Shown: positions 15,461 through 24,951 of the stretch, one piece after another
Position numbering within the stretch: the stretch's first letter is position 1
Layout: each line of letters begins with the position of its first letter
Assembly: GCA_965660075.1 (NCBI GenBank)
Contig: CBFHYO010000006.1
Span: 4,609 to 68,608 of the forward strand
Reading direction: 5' to 3'
Source: CAYYFV01 sp965660075
Lineage (GTDB): Bacteria > Patescibacteriota > Gracilibacteria > UBA1369 > GCA-2718715
DNA: 64,000 nt
Made by a program: the position numbers and the translations under genes
The notes under the pieces: model-generated
The model's database searches: none
The model's input: only the letters and a program-made list of their open reading frames with translations
What the model was told of the DNA's origin: nothing

Positions 15461-17992
15461 TTAGGATTTGAACATTTCAACAGATTCTTGCGATTCTTCG
15501 AGTTCCATTTCTTGTTCTTCGACCGGTAAGGCGGATAGGGAAGTTACCACATCATCATCGTTCATTCTCATTACATACACACCTTGAGTAGATCTACCCA
15601 TAGTTGGAATATCTTTAATGTTTAAGCGTAAAACTTGCCCGTCTCGAGATAATAATAAAAGATCTGGTTCGTAACCATTTTCTAAAACAACAGCGCCAAC
15701 TAGGTCACCAGTTTTTTTAGTTAAGTTTGCAGTTTTTACACCTGTACCACCACGTTTTTGGTTTCTGTAAGCACTTAGAGATGTAATTTTACCAAGACCA
15801 TTTTCCATAACAACAAGCATTTTAGCTTCTGGGTCAGAGATAACATCCATTTCTACAATGTAGTCATCGTTTTTCAGTTTCATACCAATGACACCTTGGG
15901 CACTTCTACCCATTGCACGAGCATCGTTTTCAGAGAATCTAATAGCTTTACCGAATTTCGTAGCCATAACTATTTCTTGACCAGTTTTTACTGGTTTCAC
16001 CCAACAAAGCTCATCTTCTTCACGAAGTTTGATTGCAATCAACCCAGATCTTCGTACATTTTTAAATTGTTCAATTTGAGTTTTCTTAACAAGTCCCTTT
16101 CGAGTAGCCATGAACAATGCACATTCAGAGTAGTCCTCTTGGTTGTCTAATGTCAAAACCGATGTAATGTATTCATTTTTAGACAACTCTAAAAGATTGA
16201 AAATAGATTGACCCTTAGCAGTTCTAGAACCCATAGGTAATTCGTGAACACGTAGCATGAAAACTTTACCTAAGTTTGTAAAAAACAAGATTCTGTCGTG
16301 ATTTTGGGCAAACTTAATTAGTTTAACGTGGTCATCAGTTTTAGTAGACATACCAACTTTACCTTTACCACCACGGTTTTGAACTTTAAAAGTAGATGGT
16401 TCCATTCTCTTAATATAGTTGCTTTCAGTAAGAGTAATTACCATAGGTGCATTTGGAACAGTGTCCAAAGTTGAAATTTTACCAAGTGCAGTTGGAACAA
16501 TTTCAGTACGTCTGTCATCACCATGTTTCTCAACAATTTCTTGAGTTTCTGAAATTAATATATCTGTAACTCTTTCAGGTTTTGCAAGGATATCTTCTAG
16601 ATCGGCAATTGTTTTCATTAGTTCTGCATATTCTTCTTCGATTTTTTGTCTTTCTAAACTTGCAAGAGTTTGAAGTCTCATATCGAGAATCGCTTTGGCT
16701 TGAATTTCAGTCAATGTGAATTTAGCCATAAGGTTTTTTGATGCATCATCTCGATCCTTAGAAGCTTTAATTGTTGCAATTACATCATCGATAGAACCTA
16801 AGGCAATTCTCAACCCTTCTAAAATATGAGCACGAGCTTTTGCTTTTCTTAGTTCAAATTCGGTCCGACGAGTAATAACTTCACGTCTATGTGCAATAAA
16901 ATATTCTAATACTTGTTTAAGATTCAAAAGTCTTGGCTGAATACCATCCACAAGTGCAATCATATTCATATTAAAAGTACTCTGAAGTTGAGTGTATTTA
17001 TAAAGCTGTTGCAAAATTTTATTTGGATACGAATCTTTTTTTAATTCAATAAAAATACGCATACCCTCACGAGAAGACTCATCACGTAAGTCTGTAATAT
17101 TTGTAACTTTTTTATCACGAACTAATTCAGCAATTTTTTGAACTAAATTAGCCTTATTAACTTGGTAAGGTATTTCTGTAATAATAATTGCAGATTTACC
17201 TTTTGGCAGATCGATAATTTCTGCTTTTGCACGCATGGTAACTCCACCACGACCAGTCAGGTACATTTGTTTGATAGCTTCTTTATCGTAAATGGTTGCT
17301 CCAGTTGGAAAATCTGGACCTTGAATATGTTGCATTAGATCGTCGATGTTCGCATCTGGATTTTGAGCAAGTTCTAAAACCGCTCCACAAACTTCTCGTA
17401 AATTATGTGGTGGGATAGAAGTTGCCATTGCAACGGCGATACCCATACAACCATTTAATAATAACTGAGGAAGTTTAGACGGTAACACAGATGGTTCTTG
17501 TTGGGTGCCATCATAGTTGGGTCTAAAATCCACTGTATCTTTTTCAATTTCACTAAGCATGTACTCTGTAATTGGCATCATTTTAGCTTCGGTATAACGC
17601 ATTGCTGCCGCGTTATCGCCATCGATAGAACCAAAGTTACCCTGACCATTCACAAGCATATATCTCATAGAAAAGTCTTGAGCCATACGAACCATAGAAT
17701 CGTATACCGCAGTATCACCATGCGGGTGGTACTTACCAAGTACCTCACCAACCACAGTTGCTGATTTTCTAAATTTACCTGAAGAACTCAAACCCACTTC
17801 TTTCATTGCATATAAAATTCTTCGGTGAACAGGTTTTAACCCGTCTCTCACATCTGGAAGAGCACGCGAAACAATCACACTCATGGCATAATCAAGATAT
17901 TTATCTTGCATTTCTCGTGCAATACTTCTCAATTCATCTCGAGTATTCTCTTCGGAATCAAAAAGATTTGTATTCGAATTGTCTGTATTCAT
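15461..17992 (-). CDS. gyrA: DNA gyrase subunit A
   Basis: Breakage-reunion subunit of the enzyme that introduces negative supercoils. The winged-helix region holds the QRDR (KYHPHGDTAVYDSM, with Thr94 and Asp98 at the positions of E. coli Ser83 and Asp87) and the catalytic Tyr133 in AAMRYTEAK. The C-terminal beta-pinwheel contains a GyrA box (QKRGGTG) plus repeated GRSxxGV blades, which marks it as gyrase and not topoisomerase IV. The 843 residues are complete, with an acidic Glu/Ser/Met-rich tail. gyrB is on the opposite strand about 4 kb away, separated by virB4 and the S41 protease, so the two subunits are not in one operon. The leader is AT-rich without a Shine-Dalgarno sequence. Confidence 0.97.
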   Translation of the reverse strand: MNTDNSNTNLFDSEENTRDELRSIAREMQDKYLDYAMSVIVSRALPDVRDGLKPVHRRILYAMKEVGLSSSGKFRKSATVVGEVLGKYHPHGDTAVYDSMVRMAQDFSMRYMLVNGQGNFGSIDGDNAAAMRYTEAKMMPITEYMLSEIEKDTVDFRPNYDGTQQEPSVLPSKLPQLLLNGCMGIAVAMATSIPPHNLREVCGAVLELAQNPDANIDDLMQHIQGPDFPTGATIYDKEAIKQMYLTGRGGVTMRAKAEIIDLPKGKSAIIITEIPYQVNKANLVQKIAELVRDKKVTNITDLRDESSREGMRIFIELKKDSYPNKILQQLYKYTQLQSTFNMNMIALVDGIQPRLLNLKQVLEYFIAHRREVITRRTEFELRKAKARAHILEGLRIALGSIDDVIATIKASKDRDDASKNLMAKFTLTEIQAKAILDMRLQTLASLERQKIEEEYAELMKTIADLEDILAKPERVTDILISETQEIVEKHGDDRRTEIVPTALGKISTLDTVPNAPMVITLTESNYIKRMEPSTFKVQNRGGKGKVGMSTKTDDHVKLIKFAQNHDRILFFTNLGKVFMLRVHELPMGSRTAKGQSIFNLLELSKNEYITSVLTLDNQEDYSECALFMATRKGLVKKTQIEQFKNVRRSGLIAIKLREEDELCWVKPVKTGQEIVMATKFGKAIRFSENDARAMGRSAQGVIGMKLKNDDYIVEMDVISDPEAKMLVVMENGLGKITSLSAYRNQKRGGTGVKTANLTKKTGDLVGAVVLENGYEPDLLLLSRDGQVLRLNIKDIPTMGRSTQGVYVMRMNDDDVVTSLSALPVEEQEMELEESQESVEMFKS

Positions 17993-18083
17993 ATTAATCT
18001 ATCAAATTTACAGTTGAGATTTTAGCAGAAGAAAAACTTAAATGCTAGATTTTGAAAAACTTCTGGTGGATTAAAAACTTAAA

Positions 18084-18092
18084 TGTTATAAT
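18084..18092 (+). promoter_or_regulatory. Extended -10 promoter for virB4
   Basis: TGTTATAAT is a perfect extended -10. The base 17 upstream of it gives only a poor -35 (TGGTGG). Transcription would start near 18099, about 20 bases before the virB4 ATG, in the divergent gyrA-virB4 spacer. Confidence 0.6.
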
Positions 18093-18118
18093 AATTACAG
18101 TTTTATCACCCCTGTTTA

Positions 18119-20155
18119 ATGAGTAATTCAGATAGTTTTATAGATAAGGTTTTAGGGCCTCTTAGAAACAAATATCAGAAAGATGCTGAGCAAAATTCAC
18201 AATCCGGTACTGAGAGTCAGACATCAAAACAAACACCAGAACAACACGTAGACGATATTAACGAGAAATCAAAACAATTAGATTCCAAGCTTGAACAAAT
18301 TCAAGACTTAGCTTCTAAAAAAATTGATGAAAAGCAAAAAAATGAGCAAAAAGACATTGCAGCTCAAGCTGCTGTTGCTTCTCCCAAAAAAGAAGCCAAA
18401 GCCCCAGAAGATAATTACAGAGAATTAGAAAAGGTCTACAAACAAGGTCTTAATAAACTTAGAGATTTAATTTCTCCATCAAGTCTAAGAGTAGACTTTG
18501 ATCAAGTTTATATGTCCGGTGTTTATGCTAAAACAATATTCGTATATGATTATCCGCGTTTTTTGAATGCCAACTGGATGTCTCCAGTGGTCAATTTTGA
18601 TGCAGTCATGAATATTTCTCAATTTATTTACCCCTTTGACTCCTCGACAATATTAAAAGTATTACAAAAAAAGGTAGTCCAAATGCGTTCTGCAATGCGT
18701 ATGGCAGCAGAAGCTGGTAAAATTGCCGACCCGGGACTAGAAACAGCCTTGGAGGATGCAGAAACACTCAGACGTGACATACAAAAAGGTTTAGAGAAGT
18801 TCTACCAATTTGGTATGTACATAACCATGATGGACTCCGATAAAGACAAGTTAGACCGTCAAATGAAACAACTAGAAGCAATTCTCGGTGGCCAATTAAT
18901 TCTCACGCGCAGAGCCGGCTTGCGAATGGAGCAAGGTTTTAATTCCACAATGCCTTTAGGTTTAGACGAACTAGATGTAGCATGGAACATGAATACATCT
19001 CCACTGTCATCGACATTCCCATTCACTTCTTCTACACTCACAATGGATACAGGAATTCTTTATGGATTAAACCGCCACAACGACTCATTGGTTATATTCG
19101 ATAGATTCTCACTAGAAAACGCTAATAGTGTAGTTTTTGCAAAATCTGGTGCTGGTAAATCTTATGCGGTCAAACTCGAGATTCTTCGATATTTAATGAT
19201 CGACACAGATGTGATAGTTATAGACCCAGAAAATGAATACGAGGCACTCTGCGAAACAGTTGGTGGTACTTATTTAAAAGTTTCTCTTAATGCGGATAAA
19301 AGAATAAATCCATTCGATTTGCCACGTCCTATCAAAGATGAAATTCTAAAACCAGGTGATTTGCTGCGTTCTAATATTATAAATCTTCTTGGTTTATTAA
19401 AATTAATGCTTGGAGAATTAACTCCACTCGAAGATGGTCTCTTAGACAAAGCCCTAAACGACGTATACGCCCTAAAAGGAATTACAATGGACTTGGTAGA
19501 TCCGTCAGACAAAGAGCCTCCAACAATGGAGGATCTCCAAAGTGTTCTCGAGGGAACCCAAGGTGCCGAAAGTATTGTAGAACGACTCAAAAAATACACC
19601 GAAGGAACCTATTCTGGTATTTTTAATAAACCAACTAACATAGATTTATCTTCAGGTTTAGTAGTGTTTAGTATTCGTGATTTAGAAGATCAACTCAGAC
19701 CAATTGCCATGTACATAATTCTCAATTATATATGGAACAGAGTAAGATCTTCCCTAAAAAGAAGATTACTTTGTATAGATGAAGCCTGGACCATGATGCA
19801 ACACGAAGATTCAGCCAAATTCCTTTTTGGCTTGGTTAAAAGAGCTCGTAAATATTACCTGGGTGTAACAACTATCACACAAGATGTAGAGGACTTTTCC
19901 AAATCAAATTACGGAAAGCCAATCATTACAAACTCATCTATGCAGTTACTACTTAAACAATCACCCACGGCGGTCGATGTTCTGCAAGAAATTTTCAACC
20001 TTACAGACGGTGAAAAATACTTACTTTTAAATTCAGGAGTAGGTCAGGGATTGTTTTTTGCTGGTAATAAACATGTAGCTTTGCAAGTGATTGCTTCATT
20101 CACAGAAAACGAAATTGTAACTACCGATCCTAAAGAACTTCTAAAAAACAAATAA
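18119..20155 (+). CDS. virB4: VirB4/TraC-like conjugation-type ATPase
   Basis: Cytoplasmic ATPase of the VirB4/TraC/TrbE family that powers type IV secretion or pilus machines. Walker A is AKSGAGKSY (Lys347), followed by VIVIDPENEYEAL (361-380), and Walker B is LLCIDEAWTMM (551-560). The C-terminal RecA-like domain continues with ARKYYLGVTTITQDVEDF, typical of the family. Residues 1-115 form a Gln/Lys/Glu-rich, probably coiled and disordered extension that most VirB4 proteins lack. The N-terminal VirB4 domain (about 120-290) is shortened. No other secretion gene (PrgI, VirB6, VirD4) is adjacent, so it is isolated here. The family is clear; the partner machine is unknown. Confidence 0.92.
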   Translation: MSNSDSFIDKVLGPLRNKYQKDAEQNSQSGTESQTSKQTPEQHVDDINEKSKQLDSKLEQIQDLASKKIDEKQKNEQKDIAAQAAVASPKKEAKAPEDNYRELEKVYKQGLNKLRDLISPSSLRVDFDQVYMSGVYAKTIFVYDYPRFLNANWMSPVVNFDAVMNISQFIYPFDSSTILKVLQKKVVQMRSAMRMAAEAGKIADPGLETALEDAETLRRDIQKGLEKFYQFGMYITMMDSDKDKLDRQMKQLEAILGGQLILTRRAGLRMEQGFNSTMPLGLDELDVAWNMNTSPLSSTFPFTSSTLTMDTGILYGLNRHNDSLVIFDRFSLENANSVVFAKSGAGKSYAVKLEILRYLMIDTDVIVIDPENEYEALCETVGGTYLKVSLNADKRINPFDLPRPIKDEILKPGDLLRSNIINLLGLLKLMLGELTPLEDGLLDKALNDVYALKGITMDLVDPSDKEPPTMEDLQSVLEGTQGAESIVERLKKYTEGTYSGIFNKPTNIDLSSGLVVFSIRDLEDQLRPIAMYIILNYIWNRVRSSLKRRLLCIDEAWTMMQHEDSAKFLFGLVKRARKYYLGVTTITQDVEDFSKSNYGKPIITNSSMQLLLKQSPTAVDVLQEIFNLTDGEKYLLLNSGVGQGLFFAGNKHVALQVIASFTENEIVTTDPKELLKNK

Positions 20156-20156
20156 A

Positions 20157-20178
20157 AACCGGCCTAAGCCGGTTTTTT
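20157..20178. terminator. Terminator between convergent virB4 and S41 protease genes
   Basis: CCGGC/GCCGG with loop CTAA, extended by A-T pairs and followed by six T on the plus strand. The A run on the left lets it work for the minus-strand gene as well. Confidence 0.9.
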
Positions 20179-20186
20179 AATTTATC

Positions 20187-21842
20187 TTATTTCAATTCTA
20201 TGATTGCCCTGTTTAAAACGGCATCATTTTCACTTTGCATGTCCGAAAGCTTGCTAGTCACATTGATATCCGGACTAACACCTACTTTATTTATTTTTTT
20301 GAGAGTAGGAGATAGCCACTCAGCAATTGTAAGTTTTAGTGCAGAGTTGTCTCGGTAGTTAATTAATTCCTGAACAGTACCTTTTCCAAAAGATGTTTCA
20401 CCAATAACAACAACATTTTTTAAGTTTTCTTTGAGTGCTGCGGCCAAAATTTCGGATGCCGATGCAGATCCCTTGTTAATCAAAACAGCAATCTTTGGAA
20501 CATTGATGGAAGCATTTACTTTTGCAGTTTTGGTTTCGGTTAGATTGTTATATTTAACATTTACAATTGGCTTGTTTGGATCCAAGAATAATTCAGCTAT
20601 GTTAATTGCTTCATTTAAATATCCACCAGGATTAGATCGAAGATCTATGATTAAATTATCAGTTTCGTCAGAAATTGTATTATACAAAGATTCAAAAATA
20701 CTAGATACGCCTACACCAAAACTTCTAATTTTCAGGTAGCCAATATTGTTATTGTGTACTTCTGCAAGTACTAATGGGATGTCTATTTTTGCACGAACGA
20801 TATCGAATTCTAATTCATTGCCATCGCGTTCAATTTCTAGTCGAACAGTTGTTCCAGAAGGACCTTTTATTATTTCGATAGAATCTTCGATTGTCAGCCC
20901 GCGAAGTTTAATACCATTGGCTTTTGTAATTACATCGCCCGGCAGCAAGCCGGCTTTTTCTGCTGGTGATTTTGATATCGGGCTAATAATTTCCAAATCA
21001 CCATTGTCATTAACATACAAAGAGGCGCCGATTCCTTCGAATTCCTGACTTAGGTTTTTACGAAACTCAGAATATTCTTGTGGTTTTTGAAAAGCAGAAA
21101 ATGGATCATCTAAAGCATCCACTAGTCCTTCTATAGCACCATAAAGCAGTTGTTCTTCGTTTATATTCTTGTTGTCTACAAAATCATTTTTGATTCTATC
21201 AAACACGTCTTCTAAAATTGCATATTTAGATTCTTTTTGAAGGGCTGATTGTGGTGCAAATTGGATGGTTGTTTTATTCGAACCATCTTCCATACGGTCT
21301 AGAATTTCTATAAATTCATCCACAGGCACTTTGGACAAAAATGATATTCGATTATTCTTGGGTTCTATTAAATCTAGTTCTAATGCTTTTTCGAATACTG
21401 GTGCTAAATAACTGTCACCTCCAATGTTACTGACCGATTTTTCAAAATTAGATCCATCTAGTAAAAATCTTTTTACTGGAGTTCCTTCGTATTTAAAAAG
21501 CATATTTAGCAGACTCCAAAGATTTAGTTCTCGATCTACATTAAGTATTGGGTTGTAAGAATTTCTCGACACAACACCAAGCTGGCGCATTTTTTCGACC
21601 AAGTGTGCATCTAAAATATCTACATCGCTAAATAGTTTATCTTCTGGAACTTGAATTTTTTCACTGAAACCATCTCTCTCAAGCATGATTTTTACAAAGT
21701 CTATTACTTTTACATTTGTGTTTTCTTGTGCTTGCAAATTCGAGACAGATTTAAGGCTCTCTAGGTGGTTTGCCAAGACCACGCTTGGACTTATAATAAT
21801 CAGCAATCCAATGATTACTGCTTGTAGATTAAATTGACGCAT
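20187..21842 (-). CDS. S41 (CtpA-type) processing protease with SLH-like N-terminal region
   Basis: Secreted C-terminal processing peptidase. A signal peptide covers about residues 1-25 (IIGLLIIISPSVVLA-N). Residues ~40-185 resemble one or two S-layer-homology-like modules (FSDVDILDAHLVEKMRQLGVV, partly degenerate). The S41 protease follows: a PDZ domain (AEKAGLLPGDVITKANGIKL), the GSASASE segment with the nucleophilic Ser near 459, and ETSFGKGTVQ with the general-base Lys near 484. The length of 551 is longer than plain CtpA because of the N-terminal part. It probably trims or degrades exported proteins while attached to the cell wall. It converges on virB4 and diverges from gyrB. Confidence 0.92.
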   Translation of the reverse strand: MRQFNLQAVIIGLLIIISPSVVLANHLESLKSVSNLQAQENTNVKVIDFVKIMLERDGFSEKIQVPEDKLFSDVDILDAHLVEKMRQLGVVSRNSYNPILNVDRELNLWSLLNMLFKYEGTPVKRFLLDGSNFEKSVSNIGGDSYLAPVFEKALELDLIEPKNNRISFLSKVPVDEFIEILDRMEDGSNKTTIQFAPQSALQKESKYAILEDVFDRIKNDFVDNKNINEEQLLYGAIEGLVDALDDPFSAFQKPQEYSEFRKNLSQEFEGIGASLYVNDNGDLEIISPISKSPAEKAGLLPGDVITKANGIKLRGLTIEDSIEIIKGPSGTTVRLEIERDGNELEFDIVRAKIDIPLVLAEVHNNNIGYLKIRSFGVGVSSIFESLYNTISDETDNLIIDLRSNPGGYLNEAINIAELFLDPNKPIVNVKYNNLTETKTAKVNASINVPKIAVLINKGSASASEILAAALKENLKNVVVIGETSFGKGTVQELINYRDNSALKLTIAEWLSPTLKKINKVGVSPDINVTSKLSDMQSENDAVLNRAIIELK

Positions 21843-21900
21843 TTCTATAAATTAAACTACAAATATTCTAGATTAAGCAATTGTATAATCCAAATAATTT

Positions 21901-21929
21901 TTGCATTTTCCAAGTGGCTCAACTATACT
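21901..21929 (+). promoter_or_regulatory. Predicted gyrB promoter
   Basis: TTGCAT (21901-21906) and TATACT (21924-21929) are separated by 17 bases. The predicted transcript starts near 21936, giving a leader of about 26 bases before gyrB. Confidence 0.5.
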
Positions 21930-21961
21930 TGGTCTAGTTTAATAGCAAAACAAAAAACGTT

Positions 21962-23869
21962 ATGAATGATAATAATGCAAATTATTCAGCTTCCAATATT
22001 ACGGTCTTAGAAGGTTTAGCAGCCGTTCGGAAAAGACCTGGGATGTATATCGGTACAACAGATGTTGCTGGTCTACATCATATGGTATGGGAAATTGTAG
22101 ATAACTCAATAGATGAAGCTCTAGCTGGATATTGTACTCAAGTAGATATAGAAATAAACGAAGATGGATCTCTTTCTGTAACAGATAATGGTCGTGGTAT
22201 TCCTGTCGACACTCATGCAAAAACTGGGAAATCTGCCTTAGAAACTGTATTAACAGTATTACATGCCGGTGGTAAATTTGGTGATGGTGGTTATAAAGTA
22301 TCTGGTGGTCTACATGGTGTAGGTGTGTCTGTAGTAAATGCACTTAGTACAAAAGTAGTTGCCGAAGTAAAAAGAGACGGAAAACTACATCGCCAAGAAT
22401 ATTCTCGTGGTGAAGTAATGACAGAATGTGAAGTAGTTGGTAAAGCAGATTCAACTGGTACAAAAATCACATTCGTACCAGATGACGAAATTTTCGAAAC
22501 TGTTAAATTTAGTTACGAAACTATAAAAAACAGACTTCGCCAACAATCATACCTTACAAAAGGTGTTACAATTACTGTCCAAGACCATAGAGACGGCAAG
22601 AGATCTAAGTTTTTCTTTGAAGGTGGTGTTAAATCATATATTCAACATATTAATAAAGATAAGAAATCTGTAACTGGTTGTTTCTATACAGACAAAACAG
22701 TAGACGAAGGTCAAGTGGAAATTGCTTTTCAATATACAGAAAGTTTCCAAGAGCATGTATTTACTTTTGCAAATAACATTTCTACTACAGAAGGTGGTAT
22801 GCACTTAACTGGTTTTAAATCAGCATTAACTCGTACAATCAATGCCTATGCGCGTGATAAAGGCCTATTAAAAGAAAAAGATGATAACTTATCATCTGAT
22901 GATGTACGTGAAGGTCTAACAGCAGTTATCTCTGTAAAACTAGGGGAGCCTCAATTCGAAGGACAAACCAAAGGTAAACTTGGTAATCCAGAAATGCGGT
23001 CTGCGGTTGAATCAGTATTTGCAGAAGAACTAAATTACTTTTTACAAGAAAATCCAAAAGACGCCAAAGCAATTATTGGTAAATGTACTTTAGCTGCCAA
23101 AGCTCGAGCAGCAGCTCGTGCAGCTCGTGAATCTGTAATTCGTAAGGGTGCTCTAGATGGTATGACACTTCCAGGTAAACTTGCCGATTGTTCGAGTAAA
23201 GATCCAGTTGTTTCAGAATTGTACATAGTTGAGGGTGACTCGGCGGGTGGTTCGGCTAAACAAGGTCGTGACCGTCAATATCAAGCAATTCTACCTCTAA
23301 GAGGTAAAATCTTGAATGTTGAACAAGCTCGTCTAGATAGAATTTTAGCAAACGAAGAAGTTAAAGCACTTATAACTGCTATTGGATGTGGTGTTGGTGA
23401 AAGCTTTAATCCAGAAAAAATTAGATATCACAAAATTGTAATCATGACGGATGCCGATGTAGATGGTGCCCATATTACAACTCTACTTTTAACTCTTTTC
23501 TACCGATACTTTAGACCAATTGTAGAGCAAGGTCGCATTTATATTGCAAAACCACCTCTATATAAACTTTCTCATGGTAAAAAAATGTTCTATGCATACA
23601 CAGAAGAAGAAAAAATGCATTTACTTGAAAACGAATTTGGACCAGATACTAAAGTAAATATCCAGCGTTATAAAGGTCTTGGTGAAATGAATCCAGATCA
23701 ATTATGGGAAACAACAATGGACCCAGAAACTAGATCTATGTTCAAAATAAACATCGAAGATGCAGAAATGGCAGATACAGTTTTCGAGACATTAATGGGT
23801 AAAGATGTACCTCCAAGAAAGAAATTTATACAATCTAAGGCAAAAGAAGTAAAAAACCTTGATATTTAA
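21962..23869 (+). CDS. gyrB: DNA gyrase subunit B
   Basis: ATPase subunit of gyrase. The GHKL ATPase domain is N-terminal (VLEGLAAVRKRPGMYIG, EIVDNSIDEALAG, DNGRGIPV, GGLHGVGVSVVNALS). The TOPRIM domain has EGDSAGGSAKQGRDR near residue 423 and the metal-binding DADVDGAHI near 497. PLYKLSHGKK and QRYKGLGEMNPDQLW close the protein. The length of 635 is that of the short GyrB without the E. coli insertion. Codons here favour T-ending forms (GGT, CGT) more than in neighbouring genes, as expected for strong expression. It starts after an A-rich leader and is followed by rpsU. Confidence 0.97.
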   Translation: MNDNNANYSASNITVLEGLAAVRKRPGMYIGTTDVAGLHHMVWEIVDNSIDEALAGYCTQVDIEINEDGSLSVTDNGRGIPVDTHAKTGKSALETVLTVLHAGGKFGDGGYKVSGGLHGVGVSVVNALSTKVVAEVKRDGKLHRQEYSRGEVMTECEVVGKADSTGTKITFVPDDEIFETVKFSYETIKNRLRQQSYLTKGVTITVQDHRDGKRSKFFFEGGVKSYIQHINKDKKSVTGCFYTDKTVDEGQVEIAFQYTESFQEHVFTFANNISTTEGGMHLTGFKSALTRTINAYARDKGLLKEKDDNLSSDDVREGLTAVISVKLGEPQFEGQTKGKLGNPEMRSAVESVFAEELNYFLQENPKDAKAIIGKCTLAAKARAAARAARESVIRKGALDGMTLPGKLADCSSKDPVVSELYIVEGDSAGGSAKQGRDRQYQAILPLRGKILNVEQARLDRILANEEVKALITAIGCGVGESFNPEKIRYHKIVIMTDADVDGAHITTLLLTLFYRYFRPIVEQGRIYIAKPPLYKLSHGKKMFYAYTEEEKMHLLENEFGPDTKVNIQRYKGLGEMNPDQLWETTMDPETRSMFKINIEDAEMADTVFETLMGKDVPPRKKFIQSKAKEVKNLDI

Positions 23870-23880
23870 AAAAAAACTTC

Positions 23881-23901
23881 TATAATCAGTATACTTATAA
23901 T
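23881..23901 (+). promoter_or_regulatory. Candidate -10 elements for rpsU-prmC-prfA
   Basis: Two perfect TATAAT hexamers (23881-23886 and 23896-23901) lie in the short gyrB-rpsU spacer. The first would give a leader of about 22 bases and the second one of about 7. No clear -35 is visible since upstream sequence is coding. Confidence 0.5.
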
Positions 23902-23914
23902 AAATATTTCAGAT

Positions 23915-24121
23915 ATGCTTATACATGTAAAGAGAGATTCAAAAGAATCATTTGAAAGAATGCTCTCACGCTTCAAAAAACTTTTACAAAGAAGCCACAA
24001 AGTTCAAATTGCTAAGGAACAATCTAGATTCCACAAAAAACCAACTAAGAGATATCTTAGACAAGCGGCAATTATGAGAGAATACTACAGAGCTGAAAAG
24101 AAAAAAAGACAGTTCTACTAG
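23915..24121 (+). CDS. rpsU: 30S ribosomal protein bS21
   Basis: Small basic 68-residue protein that binds the 3' region of 16S rRNA near the anti-Shine-Dalgarno sequence. It starts with MLIHVKRDSKESFERMLSRF, then the SRFHKKPTKR block and a very basic helical end. Its presence is notable because bS21 helps mRNA recognition in SD-using bacteria, whereas SD motifs are rare here and the anti-SD is altered. prmC starts two bases after the rpsU stop codon. Confidence 0.93.
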   Translation: MLIHVKRDSKESFERMLSRFKKLLQRSHKVQIAKEQSRFHKKPTKRYLRQAAIMREYYRAEKKKRQFY

Positions 24122-24122
24122 A

Positions 24123-24950
24123 ATGCACAAACACACAACAATAAGAGAGGCTTTATTTTTAAAGCCTCTTTCTTTGGTTCCTAAACACGAAAAAATAGAA
24201 CTTTTAGCACATATTCTAAAAGTAGATAAAAAGTTTCTTTATTTCCACTTAGAACAAGAGCTAACAACCCAACAACTCGACAAATATATCCAAATGGCTG
24301 GCGAGCTACAAGAAGGCAAACCACTACAATATGTTACAAATACAGCCTTTTTTTACGGAGAAACACTTTTTGTAAATTCAAACGTGCTTATACCCAGACC
24401 AGAAACAGAAATAATGGTAGAGCACTGTATTAAAAACTACCCACATGCCAAAACCATACTCGATGTAGGGACTGGCAGTGGAGCAATAGCTAAAGCTCTT
24501 GCGGTTAATCTGACAGATGCTCAAATAACAGCACTCGATATTTGCCCAGAAGCTTTAACGGTTACAAAAACAAACACAAAAGATCACACAAACATTAGAC
24601 TCCTCGAATCTGATTTACTATCAAGCATTACAGAAACTCAATTCGATATAATTTGTGCGAATCTGCCATATATAGGAACAGAAAAATTTGCTGGAGTAGA
24701 TGCAAATGTGGCAAAATACGAACCTAAAAAAGCTTTATTTGCAGGACCAGATGGGTTAGATTTATATAGACGTTTATTTACACAAATACTAAATAAAAAA
24801 ATTCAATTCCAAGCAATTTATATAGAACTTGCCGACAACCAAGCCAAGTCTGCTACACAAGTAGTACAATTACTTTTACCCCAAACCAAAGTCCAATCAA
24901 TTAAGGACTTAAACAATAAAATAAGATTTCTAGAAATAAAACCACTTTAA
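24123..24950 (+). CDS. prmC: Peptide chain release factor N5-glutamine methyltransferase PrmC
   Basis: Methylates the GGQ glutamine of release factors. It has an N-terminal helical domain, RPETEIMVE, the SAM loop LDVGTGSGAIAKALA, and the catalytic motif as NLPYIG, an accepted variant of NPPY. The 275-residue length is standard. It stands one base upstream of its substrate gene prfA, a common and functionally sensible pairing, and behind rpsU in one operon. Confidence 0.94.
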   Translation: MHKHTTIREALFLKPLSLVPKHEKIELLAHILKVDKKFLYFHLEQELTTQQLDKYIQMAGELQEGKPLQYVTNTAFFYGETLFVNSNVLIPRPETEIMVEHCIKNYPHAKTILDVGTGSGAIAKALAVNLTDAQITALDICPEALTVTKTNTKDHTNIRLLESDLLSSITETQFDIICANLPYIGTEKFAGVDANVAKYEPKKALFAGPDGLDLYRRLFTQILNKKIQFQAIYIELADNQAKSATQVVQLLLPQTKVQSIKDLNNKIRFLEIKPL

Positions 24951-24951
24951 A

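Noticed and set aside
15896..17997. Several 60-90 codon plus-strand ORFs opposite gyrA
   Set aside because: They lie antisense to a fully conserved gyrA, have biased shadow composition and no homology features.
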